From assembly GCA_036653735.1 (NCBI GenBank), contig JAVVTI010000019.1, positions 1 through 16,068 of the forward strand: 16,068 bases of DNA, written 5' to 3'. Position 1 is the first letter of the stretch; every line of letters begins with the position of its first letter. The notes under the pieces are model-generated. The model searched no databases, was not told where the DNA came from, and worked only from the letters and a program-made list of their open reading frames with translations. This DNA comes from CAVCAD01 sp036653735. GTDB taxonomy: Bacteria > Bacillota_I > Bacilli_A > RF39 > UBA660. Of the stretch, positions 6,345 to 13,973 are shown in pieces. The translations under genes and the position numbers were made by a program.

Positions 6345-7657
6345 TATATTATATTCCTTTCTTCTAATTGTTTTCTATAGATATCGGCATTTGTATAATC
6401 TTTACTTGCTTTGCAAGTATTCCATAGATTATAGATTTCTTTGTCTTCATTTGTTATTTGTTTTATATCATATGTAAGACCTAGGATGTTTATTATAAGT
6501 GTCATAATACTATAAAGTTTTAAGATTTCATTTGTATTATTGTTTCTTAAAGATATATTTATATTTTTAATAGTATCTAGAAGGTATGCTATAACTAAGC
6601 TTGTATTGAAGTCATCATCCATATATTCTTCGAATGTTTTATCTTTTATGTTAATAACTGTTAGGTTATTAACATTTATATAGAGGTTAGTTTGTTTTAT
6701 AGCACTTAATATCTTATTATCTATTGTTTTACTTTCTTCTAATACATCTGCACTAATATTAAGAGGTGCTCTATAGTGGTTTTTTAACATTGATAAGCGA
6801 ATAGTATTTGGAGTATATGTGTTAAGCAGCTCTTTAACTGTTATGACATTTCCAATACTTTTACTCATTTTTTCTCCATCTAATTTTATATGTCCATTAT
6901 GCATCCAGTAAGAAGCTAGGTTATTATTATATGCTGCTTGCTGTTGAGCTATTTCATTTTCATGGTGAGGGAAGACCAGGTCTATTCCACCTCCATGAAT
7001 ATCTATTTTTCCATTAAATATTTTATTTATCATTACTACGCATTCTGTGTGCCAACCGGGTCTTCCCTCACCAAAGGGGGCTTGCCATTTTATTCCTTGG
7101 TCAGTACTCTTCCATAATACAAAGTCATATGGATTTTTTTTATTTGTATCAATTTCTATTCTATTTCCATAGTCTAGGTTTTCTGTCTTTTGATTTGATA
7201 ATGATCCATAGTTATCTATAGAATTTATATCAAAGTAAACATCATCTCCATTTTTATATGCATGATTAGTAGTAATAAGTAAGTTTATGAAGTCTATTAT
7301 TTCATCTATATATTCAGTTACTCTAGGTCTATAGTCTACTGGAATACAGTTAAGAGATGATAAATCATTTAGATAATATTTTTCATATTTGTCTGCTACT
7401 TCTTTTTCTGTAATGTTTTGTTCTATAGCTGTTTGTATTATTTTATCATCTACATCAGTAAAGTTAGATGCATATGTAACTTGATATCCTTTGTATCTAA
7501 AGTATCTAACTAATGTATCAAAAAAGACTGCAGGATACATGTGACCTATGTGAGTTTTTTTATTTACAGTTGGACCACATACATATATGTTTAGTTTTCC
7601 TTCATTATTAGGTATAAATGTTTCTAGTTTATTTGTGTAAGTATTGTATATTTTCAT
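6344..7657 (-). CDS. cysS: Cysteinyl-tRNA synthetase
   Basis: A 437-residue class I CysRS. HIGH is at 36-39 and KMSKS at 263-267. The zinc ligands known from E. coli are in register: C27, C206 (HTECVV), H231 and E235 (HHENE). The usual GEGRPGWHTEC and IHGGGIDLVFPHHENE blocks are present. The ATG at 7657 is chosen over an in-frame ATG 33 bases upstream because AAGGAG lies directly before it and the canonical IYNTYT start follows. The protein ends at ...LEERNII, lacking roughly the last 13-15 residues (the LEDxPxGTxWRR-like tail) seen in typical CysRS. The stop codon overlaps the next gene. Activity is expected because all catalytic and zinc residues are intact. Confidence 0.95.
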   Translation of the reverse strand: MKIYNTYTNKLETFIPNNEGKLNIYVCGPTVNKKTHIGHMYPAVFFDTLVRYFRYKGYQVTYASNFTDVDDKIIQTAIEQNITEKEVADKYEKYYLNDLSSLNCIPVDYRPRVTEYIDEIIDFINLLITTNHAYKNGDDVYFDINSIDNYGSLSNQKTENLDYGNRIEIDTNKKNPYDFVLWKSTDQGIKWQAPFGEGRPGWHTECVVMINKIFNGKIDIHGGGIDLVFPHHENEIAQQQAAYNNNLASYWMHNGHIKLDGEKMSKSIGNVITVKELLNTYTPNTIRLSMLKNHYRAPLNISADVLEESKTIDNKILSAIKQTNLYINVNNLTVINIKDKTFEEYMDDDFNTSLVIAYLLDTIKNINISLRNNNTNEILKLYSIMTLIINILGLTYDIKQITNEDKEIYNLWNTCKASKDYTNADIYRKQLEERNII

Positions 7658-7712
7658 TTTTACTCCTTCCTTACTTATATATATTAACATATTTTTTGAT
7701 AAATAAAAATAC

Positions 7713-9848
7713 CTAGATTTTTATTAATACATTTTCTAAGTATTTTTGTACTTCTTTTTTAATATATTTACAGTTATAAGTATTACTATTTATGGAGTGG
7801 TATATTGTTTCATAATCTTTTTCGTTTAATGTACATTCTATGTTATAGTTTGAAGATAAGTTTTTTGTTTCTATTTTTATTATATTTATAATTTCTTCTT
7901 TATTTAGTTTATTCATGGTTATTTCATAGTTATATTGAATGTTTATTTTTTCTTTTTGGTTTTTGGTTTCATTAAAACCTATTGTTTCTTTTTTAGATTT
8001 AGTATTGCTTATTAGGAATATCATATTATTATTGAAATAAATGTTTTCTTGTTTATTGTTTGTAAGTATTCCTTTATGTATAATAGAGTTTAATATATTA
8101 TTTAGATGTGTGCTTATTTGATCAAAGTTATCTATTACTATTATTGAATTTGGATAATCATTTATTTTACTAAGTATATTTTCATTATCGTATCCTACAT
8201 ATCCTTGAGGACTACCTAGTAGTTTATTAATTGTTGTTTCATCAATGAATTCATTTGCGTCTAGTTTTATTATATTAATATTTCTTATATTAGCATATGC
8301 ACTGACTAATAAATGTTTACCAGTTCCTTCTTCACCTTTTAATAATATTGATGATGGAAGGGTTGTATTTTTATATTTTTGTAGGGATGTTATTCTTATG
8401 AGAGAGTTGATTGCTTCTTCTTGATAATAGAGTTTTTGTAGTAATTCTTTTTTAATATTTATAATATAAGAATTTTTAGTATCTAGTTCAATTATTTTTT
8501 GATTTGTTTTTTGTTCTAAAACACTTTTTAGTGTTGATAATAAAACTTTAGGTGAGGATGTGTTTGTTAGTAATTTATTTAGTTTATTTGTGTATTTTAT
8601 TAGAGAAGATTTCAGTAATGTGGCTTTTTTAATATTGTTATGTTTTATATTATAGTTTATTTCTTTTCTGATTGCCGTTATTTTTTTATTAATATTTATT
8701 TGATTTTTTTCATAGTTAAGAATATTTTCTTTAGCACATATTTCATCTAGTATATCTATTGATTTATCTGGATTCTTTTTATTATGAACATATATATTTG
8801 TTAGGTGAACTAAGGAAACTATTATTTTATCTGAGAGAGTTACGTTGTGAAATAGTTCGTAGTCTTTTTTGATTTGTTTTATTATATTTATTGTTTCTTT
8901 TTCTGATGGTTCATTTATATATACTTTTTGAAATCTCCTATCTAGTGCATCATCTTTTCCTATTATTTTATTGTATTCTTTTAGTGTGGTTGCACCTATT
9001 AGTTTAAATTTACTGCGTGCTAGATATGGTTTTAGAATATTGGATGCATCTATTGCTCCTTCTGCACCACCGGCTCCTACTATTGTGTGTAGTTCATCAA
9101 TGAATAGTATTATGTTTTCATTGTTTATTACTTCTTTTATTATATTACCTAGTTTTTCTTCAAACTCTCCTCTATATTTTGTACCCGCTATGATAGAAGA
9201 TATGTTTATTGAGATTATCTTTTTATTTATCATGAATGATGGTACTTCATTATTTATGATTCTTCTGGCTAGTTCTTCTATGATAGCGGTTTTACCTACT
9301 CCTGCATCACCTACTAGAACTGGGTTATTTTTATTTTTTCTAGCTAATATATTTATGATTCTATTTATTTCATTATTACGACCTATTACTTTATCAAAGC
9401 TATTACTTAGATTTATATCTGTTAGGTCTGTTCCTAATGATGATATGAGTACTAATGATGAGGTTTTTTCTAAAGCTGTTATTAGTTTATTTATATTAGT
9501 TATTTTTAGTTTCTTATATACTTGCGAGGTTTTATCTTTTAATATTGTTAGTAGAATATCCTCTATACTAATTTGAGGATTATTGTTTTCTTTATTATGG
9601 TATAGTGTCTTTTCTATTATTGTTTTAAATTCAGTATTAAAAATAGGCTCTACGAATGTTAGAGTTGTATTTTCTTTAAGTGCTATTAAGTTTATGTTAT
9701 GTGAAAGAAGAAGCGTTTTAATTGGTAAATCAAGTGTTAATGCTGCATTAATAAGGTGAGAAAGTTCACAGTATTTATTTTTATTTATGTATGCTAGGTT
9801 TTTACTTTCTTTTAGTATCTTTTTTAAATCATCATTATATATATCCAT
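7713..9848 (-). CDS. clpC: ClpC-like AAA+ unfoldase with a degenerate second ATPase domain
   Basis: A 711-residue Hsp100 protein, shorter than typical ClpC (about 810). Two divergent Clp_N repeats span about 8-128. NBD1 is intact: Walker A GDAGVGKT (180-187), pore loop KYRG (224-227), Walker B FIDELH (249-254), arginines at 304-305. A short ClpC-sized middle domain lies at about 380-428. NBD2 is eroded: Walker A reads GEEGTGKH, with His512 where Ser/Thr binds Mg; Walker B reads VIDN, with Asn574 in place of the catalytic Glu; and the LNRxD arginine-finger block is not recognisable near 637-650. Pore loop GYVG (549-552) and an IGF tripeptide (623-625), the ClpP-docking signature, remain. AAAGGG lies 4 bases before the ATG. 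No CtsR or CIRCE operator is visible upstream. The cysS start is 55 bases downstream. ClpC rather than ClpB is favoured by the short middle domain and the IGF loop. Confidence 0.85.
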   Translation of the reverse strand: MDIYNDDLKKILKESKNLAYINKNKYCELSHLINAALTLDLPIKTLLLSHNINLIALKENTTLTFVEPIFNTEFKTIIEKTLYHNKENNNPQISIEDILLTILKDKTSQVYKKLKITNINKLITALEKTSSLVLISSLGTDLTDINLSNSFDKVIGRNNEINRIINILARKNKNNPVLVGDAGVGKTAIIEELARRIINNEVPSFMINKKIISINISSIIAGTKYRGEFEEKLGNIIKEVINNENIILFIDELHTIVGAGGAEGAIDASNILKPYLARSKFKLIGATTLKEYNKIIGKDDALDRRFQKVYINEPSEKETINIIKQIKKDYELFHNVTLSDKIIVSLVHLTNIYVHNKKNPDKSIDILDEICAKENILNYEKNQININKKITAIRKEINYNIKHNNIKKATLLKSSLIKYTNKLNKLLTNTSSPKVLLSTLKSVLEQKTNQKIIELDTKNSYIINIKKELLQKLYYQEEAINSLIRITSLQKYKNTTLPSSILLKGEEGTGKHLLVSAYANIRNINIIKLDANEFIDETTINKLLGSPQGYVGYDNENILSKINDYPNSIIVIDNFDQISTHLNNILNSIIHKGILTNNKQENIYFNNNMIFLISNTKSKKETIGFNETKNQKEKINIQYNYEITMNKLNKEEIINIIKIETKNLSSNYNIECTLNEKDYETIYHSINSNTYNCKYIKKEVQKYLENVLIKI

Positions 9849-9903
9849 TTTTCCCTTTCAGTTAAGTCTATGAATATGATGTATAAAACTTTAATAAATA
9901 TAC

Positions 9904-9929
9904 AAAAAAAAACGAGATAACTCGTTTTT
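9904..9929 (-). terminator. Terminator of the permease gene
   Basis: On the minus strand AAAAACGAG (9929-9921) pairs with CTCGTTTT (9916-9909) around a TTAT loop, followed by a run of T down to 9904. It begins 6 bases after the permease stop and separates that gene from the ClpC-like gene. Confidence 0.85.
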
Positions 9930-9934
9930 ATGTT

Positions 9935-11338
9935 TTATATTAATGAAGCAGCAATAACAATTATTACTATTATTATTAATAATGAAACAATTAGTTTCCA
10001 TGTTTTTTTAAGATATTCTACATAAGGAATACCAGCATATTCAAGACCTAGTATTAATAAGGTACTTGTTGGAGCTACAAACATTGTAAGTCCATAGAAT
10101 ACTTGTGTTATTAATGCTAGAGAATTAAGTGCTGCATCACTAGGGAAAATACCTGCTATGTATGGAACACTACATTGTGCAACATATGTCATATCAATAT
10201 TTAGTAATGAACTAAATACAGTTGTAAACATAGTTGTAAACATATTAAAGTGCTTAGTTAAGTCTGTTATCCATCCTGCAGCTGTTGTGAAGAATGGATG
10301 GTAAGCAGTTATAATAAGTACTACAAATGATAGTGTTATTAGAAGCGTAGGTTTCATTATTTTATTAATGCCTTCCCAAGCTCCATCTATTGCATCTTTA
10401 ATTTTTAACTTATAAATAATAGTTATAAGTACTGAAGCAATAAGTAACATACTAGACATTTCTGTATATGTCCACATTCCAAATGCTTTAATTTCACCTA
10501 GGAATGAAGCAAATACAGCGAAGTTCTTAATTTTTACACCTTTAATAGTAGTATCTAGTGTATTAAATATATCAATATTAAATACTTCTTTCCAGTGTGT
10601 ACATCCTAGAACTAATAGTACAAATAGTACTGAGAATATTGCTATTAAATGCCACATTTTTCTCTTAGTAGTTCTTTTTTCTCCTAAGTATGCATCAACA
10701 GTATCAGTAGATTTAGGTTTTTTGTCTAATACTTTAGTAGCATGCTTTAATGTAAACATAATAAGTATTGCTAGTGTGATTACAAATATACCGATTTTTA
10801 CATATATTTGAGTAGTGTATGTAGTACTAGTAGCTTTATTAATAAAGCTTAGTATATTAAAATTGTATATACTTCCTAATTGTCCTACTAGAACAGAACC
10901 AAATGTAAGTAAGAATGCAGTAAGTTTATCATATCCAATTAACAATGTAATTGATATTATAAATGGAATGAATATAAATAATAATAATCCAAATCCAAAT
11001 ATAGATGATAAGCTAGCAAATATTATTGCTACAAGAATTAAATATAGTTTTTCCTTTCCTTTAATTTTGTTGGATAATTTTTCTACCATAGTTCTATATT
11101 TACCAGTTTTTCCTAGTATTCCATAGAATGCTCCAACTATTAGAATAAATACTATTATATCAGTAAAATATTTTACAGCTGATAGTGGATATTGAAATAG
11201 ATGTGAAAAACCAACTCTGTATAGACCAAGATTAACTAGATCTGCATTTCCATAATAACTCGCTGGTATTATCCATGATAATACAGCAAGTAATATAATT
11301 AGTACAGATATAATTTTAAATAATCCGTTCTTTTTCAT
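9935..11338 (-). CDS. YfcC/DcuC-like permease of the ion transporter superfamily
   Basis: A 467-residue integral membrane protein with roughly 11-12 hydrophobic segments. The N-terminus ILLAVLSWIIPASYY, the GAFYGILGKTGKYRTMVEKL block (about 69-88), the KGKEKL loop and IGYDKLTAFLLTFGSVLVGQLGSIYNF resemble YfcC-type permeases (PF03606-like), whose members move dicarboxylates or amino-acid-related anions. A second half repeats the helix-hairpin arrangement, with KDAIDGAWEGINKIMKPTLLI. Substrate cannot be read from sequence, and the YfcC label is a family-level guess. A strong SD, AAGGAGGT, lies 6 bases before the ATG. It has its own promoter and terminator, so it appears to be an independent unit placed between lysS and the ClpC-like gene. 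Confidence 0.6.
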   Translation of the reverse strand: MKKNGLFKIISVLIILLAVLSWIIPASYYGNADLVNLGLYRVGFSHLFQYPLSAVKYFTDIIVFILIVGAFYGILGKTGKYRTMVEKLSNKIKGKEKLYLILVAIIFASLSSIFGFGLLLFIFIPFIISITLLIGYDKLTAFLLTFGSVLVGQLGSIYNFNILSFINKATSTTYTTQIYVKIGIFVITLAILIMFTLKHATKVLDKKPKSTDTVDAYLGEKRTTKRKMWHLIAIFSVLFVLLVLGCTHWKEVFNIDIFNTLDTTIKGVKIKNFAVFASFLGEIKAFGMWTYTEMSSMLLIASVLITIIYKLKIKDAIDGAWEGINKIMKPTLLITLSFVVLIITAYHPFFTTAAGWITDLTKHFNMFTTMFTTVFSSLLNIDMTYVAQCSVPYIAGIFPSDAALNSLALITQVFYGLTMFVAPTSTLLILGLEYAGIPYVEYLKKTWKLIVSLLIIIVIIVIAASLI

Positions 11339-11356
11339 TTTTTACCTCCTTGTTTA

Positions 11357-11386
11357 ATTATACTACAATAAGTCTTTGTAATACAA
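11357..11386 (-). promoter_or_regulatory. Promoter of the permease gene
   Basis: On the minus strand TTGTAT (11386-11381) and TATAAT (11362-11357) are separated by 18 bases. The predicted start near 11350 falls at the edge of the AAGGAGGT ribosome site (11351-11344), so the leader would be only about 12-13 bases. It begins directly after the lysS terminator. Confidence 0.7.
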
Positions 11387-11387
11387 G

Positions 11388-11408
11388 AAAAAAGCACTTT
11401 TAGTGCTT
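11388..11408 (-). terminator. Terminator of dusB-lysS
   Basis: On the minus strand AAGCACT (11408-11402) pairs with AGTGCTT (11398-11392) around an AAA loop, followed by a T tract ending at 11388. The stem's first bases overlap the lysS stop codon, so the hairpin begins within the coding end. Confidence 0.88.
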
Positions 11409-12894
11409 AATTAGTAGTTTTTTCTTTCATAGTTGGAAATAGTATTACTTCTCTAATAGTAGATGTTCCTGTAATTAACATTATTAATCTATCTATTCCT
11501 ATTCCTAGTCCACCTGTTGGAGGCATACCATATTCTAAGGCTTCTATATAGTCTTCATCCATGTCGGATGCTTCTTCATTACCAAGATTCTTTTCTTTTA
11601 ATTGAGATAGAAATCTTTCTTTTTGATCTAGAGGATCATTAAGTTCTGAGAAGGCATTTGCATATTCATGTTTTAGTATGAATAGTTCAAAGCGTTCTGT
11701 AAATCTAGCATCTTCTTTATTCTTTTTAGCAAGGGGGCTTATTTCTATAGGATAGTTATATACAAATGTTGGCTCTATGATGGTTTCTTCACAGAAAGCA
11801 TCGAAGAAGGCTTCTAGTATATGACCATATCCAAAGTGGGGTTCTATCTTTATACCATGAGATAGTGCAAGTTCTTTTGCTTCCTCTAGGGTATAGTTTT
11901 TAGAAAAGTCTACTCCTGTTTTTTCTTTTATTAAATCAGTGTATGTTACTTTTTTAAATGGTAAAGCAAAATCTAGGTTATGATTGGCAACTTTTATTTT
12001 TGTTGTGTTTATTGAAGAATTAAATGCATTTCTTATTATTTCTTCAGTTAGGGTCATCATTCCTGTTAAATCAGAGTATGCTTTATATACTTCAATTGTA
12101 GTAAATTCCGGATTATGTGTTTTATCCATTCCTTCATTTCTAAATAGTCTTCCTATTTCATATACTGCATCCATTCCACCTACAATAAGTCTTTTTAAGT
12201 TTAGTTCTGTGGCTATTCTTAGGTACATATTTATATTTAAACTATTATGATGTGTTGTAAATGGTCTTGCTGATGCTCCTCCAAGTATTGTTCCTAGTAC
12301 TGGAGTTTCTACTTCAACGTATCCTTTTGAATCTAAGTATGTCTGTATACTTCTTATAATCTTTGGTCTCATAAAGGCTATTTTACGTGCTTCTTCATTC
12401 ATTATTAGGTCTACATATCTTCTTCTAAAGCGTTCTTCTATATCATTTAATCCATGATATTTTTCAGGAAGTGGCCTTAGAGATTTTGAAAGATGTGTGT
12501 ATTCAAGTGCTTTTATAGTAAGTTCTCCTGTATGAGTTCTCATTATAGTACCTTTTATACCTACTATATCTCCTAGATCATTCTTATCAAATATATAGTA
12601 CATATCTTCACCTATATTATCTATTTTTACATATATTTGAATTTGTCCATATTTATCTTGAAGGTTCATAAAACCAGCTTTACCTTTTATTCTCTTAGTC
12701 ATAATACGTCCTGCTACTATGAAGGTTTCTTCTATTGTTTCAAGTTCTTCTTTATCCATCTTTGAATATTTATCATTGAGTTCCTTACTGTTTGTTGTCA
12801 CAGTAAAAGCTTGTCCATATGGATCTATTCCACGAGATTCAAAGTCTTTTCTTTTTTCTCTTCTAACTATTTCTTGGTCTGTTAATTCTTTCAT
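11407..12894 (-). CDS. lysS: Lysyl-tRNA synthetase, class II
   Basis: A 495-residue class IIb LysRS of normal length. An N-terminal OB-fold anticodon-binding domain occupies about 50-140 (VAGRIMTKRIKGKAGFMNLQD). Motif 1 lies near 175-198 (RSIQTYLDSKGYVEVETP), motif 2 at about 250-270 (FRNEGMDKTHNPEFT), and motif 3 near the C-terminus (PPTGGLGIGIDRL). It charges tRNA-Lys in the cytoplasm. The ATG overlaps the dusB TGA (ATGA, 4 bases) and is preceded by AAAAGGGAGA (12910-12901). The dusB-lysS pairing is the same as in B. subtilis. It ends in its own hairpin terminator. Confidence 0.97.
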   Translation of the reverse strand: MKELTDQEIVRREKRKDFESRGIDPYGQAFTVTTNSKELNDKYSKMDKEELETIEETFIVAGRIMTKRIKGKAGFMNLQDKYGQIQIYVKIDNIGEDMYYIFDKNDLGDIVGIKGTIMRTHTGELTIKALEYTHLSKSLRPLPEKYHGLNDIEERFRRRYVDLIMNEEARKIAFMRPKIIRSIQTYLDSKGYVEVETPVLGTILGGASARPFTTHHNSLNINMYLRIATELNLKRLIVGGMDAVYEIGRLFRNEGMDKTHNPEFTTIEVYKAYSDLTGMMTLTEEIIRNAFNSSINTTKIKVANHNLDFALPFKKVTYTDLIKEKTGVDFSKNYTLEEAKELALSHGIKIEPHFGYGHILEAFFDAFCEETIIEPTFVYNYPIEISPLAKKNKEDARFTERFELFILKHEYANAFSELNDPLDQKERFLSQLKEKNLGNEEASDMDEDYIEALEYGMPPTGGLGIGIDRLIMLITGTSTIREVILFPTMKEKTTN

Positions 12895-13895
12895 TTTGGT
12901 TCTCCCTTTTCATTATAACTTTTTTTTATTGTTTTTTCAATTTTTTCTAATATATTAAATAGTTCCGTTTTGGATGTTACTTTTGTTATTTCTTGTTTTA
13001 TATCTTTTATGTTGGGTATTCCTTTTAAATACCATAGTGCATGACTTCTTATTTGAAGACAAGATGTATACTCATCATTATTTTTTAATAATAGTAGGAA
13101 ATGAGTCTTAATCATATTTATTTTATCTTGGTATGACGGAAGACTTATTATATTATTGTTTTCTACATACTCTTTACATTGTTTTATGAACCATGGATTA
13201 CCTAGTGCTGCTCTACCTATCATAATTGCATCACATGAGGTTTCATCTAGCATTTTTTTAGCATCATATATAGTTTTAATGTCTCCATTTCCTATAACTG
13301 GGATGTTAACATTTTCTTTTATTTGTTTTATTATATTCCAGTCACTATGACCTGTATATCCTTGTTTTCTAGTTCTAGGATGAATGCATATTGCACTTGC
13401 ACCAGCTTTCTCTATTATTTTGGCTACTTCTACTGCGTTTATAGATTGCTTGTCCCAGCCACTTCTTATTTTAACAGTTATTGGTGTGTGCAATTGATTT
13501 ACAAGAGATGAAACTATATCATATATCTTATCAGGATCTTTTAATAAGCAAGATCCAGCTTTACTTTTAATAGCTATTTTGGGTACTGGGCATCCAAGAT
13601 TAATATCAATTATATCTGGTGCAAAGTTCTTTTCTATATATATAGCACTTTTTATAAATGTTTCTTTAGTGCTTCCAAATATTTGAATACTTATAGGTCT
13701 TTCACTGTCAGTCATGGTAAGTAAGTCTATTGTTTTTTTGCTTCCATAGATTATACCGTTTGTACTTATCATTTCTGAGTATACTAAAGAAGCTCCCATT
13801 GTTTTAGCTATTGATCTAAAACTATTATTTGTAATTCCGGCCATGGGGGCTAATACTATTTTTCCATCAATTTTAACATTTCCTATATTCCACAT
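12891..13895 (-). CDS. dusB: tRNA-dihydrouridine synthase (DusB type)
   Basis: A 334-residue flavoenzyme that reduces uridine to dihydrouridine in tRNA. The FMN/TIM-barrel signature LAPMAGITNNSFR is near residues 14-26. The catalytic Cys is C102 in NLGCPVPKI. Also present are the phosphate-binding GNGDI, the IGRAALGNPW block and a helical C-terminal RNA-binding domain. I place the start at the ATG 13895, giving the family-typical MWNIGNVKIDGKIVLAPM. An upstream in-frame TTG at 13937 coincides with a -35 box and follows a terminator, so it is not used. No clear SD precedes 13895. The stop overlaps lysS. Confidence 0.93.
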   Translation of the reverse strand: MWNIGNVKIDGKIVLAPMAGITNNSFRSIAKTMGASLVYSEMISTNGIIYGSKKTIDLLTMTDSERPISIQIFGSTKETFIKSAIYIEKNFAPDIIDINLGCPVPKIAIKSKAGSCLLKDPDKIYDIVSSLVNQLHTPITVKIRSGWDKQSINAVEVAKIIEKAGASAICIHPRTRKQGYTGHSDWNIIKQIKENVNIPVIGNGDIKTIYDAKKMLDETSCDAIMIGRAALGNPWFIKQCKEYVENNNIISLPSYQDKINMIKTHFLLLLKNNDEYTSCLQIRSHALWYLKGIPNIKDIKQEITKVTSKTELFNILEKIEKTIKKSYNEKGEPK

Positions 13896-13908
13896 ATAAA
13901 TCTTATTT

Positions 13909-13937
13909 ATATTAGCATTTTCTTCGTAATAAATCAA
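13909..13937 (-). promoter_or_regulatory. Promoter of dusB-lysS
   Basis: On the minus strand TTGATT (13937-13932) and TAATAT (13914-13909) have a 17-base spacer, and TGC precedes the -10 (extended -10). The predicted transcription start near 13902 leaves only about 7 bases before the dusB ATG, implying an almost leaderless message. The -10 matches consensus at only 4 of 6 positions. Confidence 0.5.
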
Positions 13938-13939
13938 GG

Positions 13940-13973
13940 AAAAAGCAACTCTTTATGGTTTAGGAGTTGCTTT
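13940..13973 (-). terminator. Terminator of the four-repeat protein gene
   Basis: On the minus strand AAAGCAACTC (13973-13964) pairs over 10 bases with GAGTTGCTTT (13951-13942) around a 12-base loop, followed by a T tract. The upstream arm encodes the protein's last residues (KATP), and the TAA stop lies in the loop. Confidence 0.88.

Noticed and set aside
7658..7712. T-box riboswitch or terminator ahead of cysS
   Set aside because: The gap is only 55 bases with no specifier or antiterminator features; the short AAAAAT/ATTTTT pairing there is too weak to call.
8971..9576. A 201-residue open frame antisense to the ClpC-like gene
   Set aside because: It mirrors the coding constraint of the opposite strand, has no SD or recognisable family, and the minus-strand gene has clear AAA+ motifs.
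9849..9903. CtsR or CIRCE operator before the ClpC-like gene
   Set aside because: No AGTCAAA-type tandem heptads and no TTAGCACTC/GAGTGCTAA inverted repeat is present.
13896..13937. TTG-initiated N-terminal extension of dusB
   Set aside because: The TTG is part of a probable -35 box, follows a terminator, has no SD, and the extra residues are not part of the family core.
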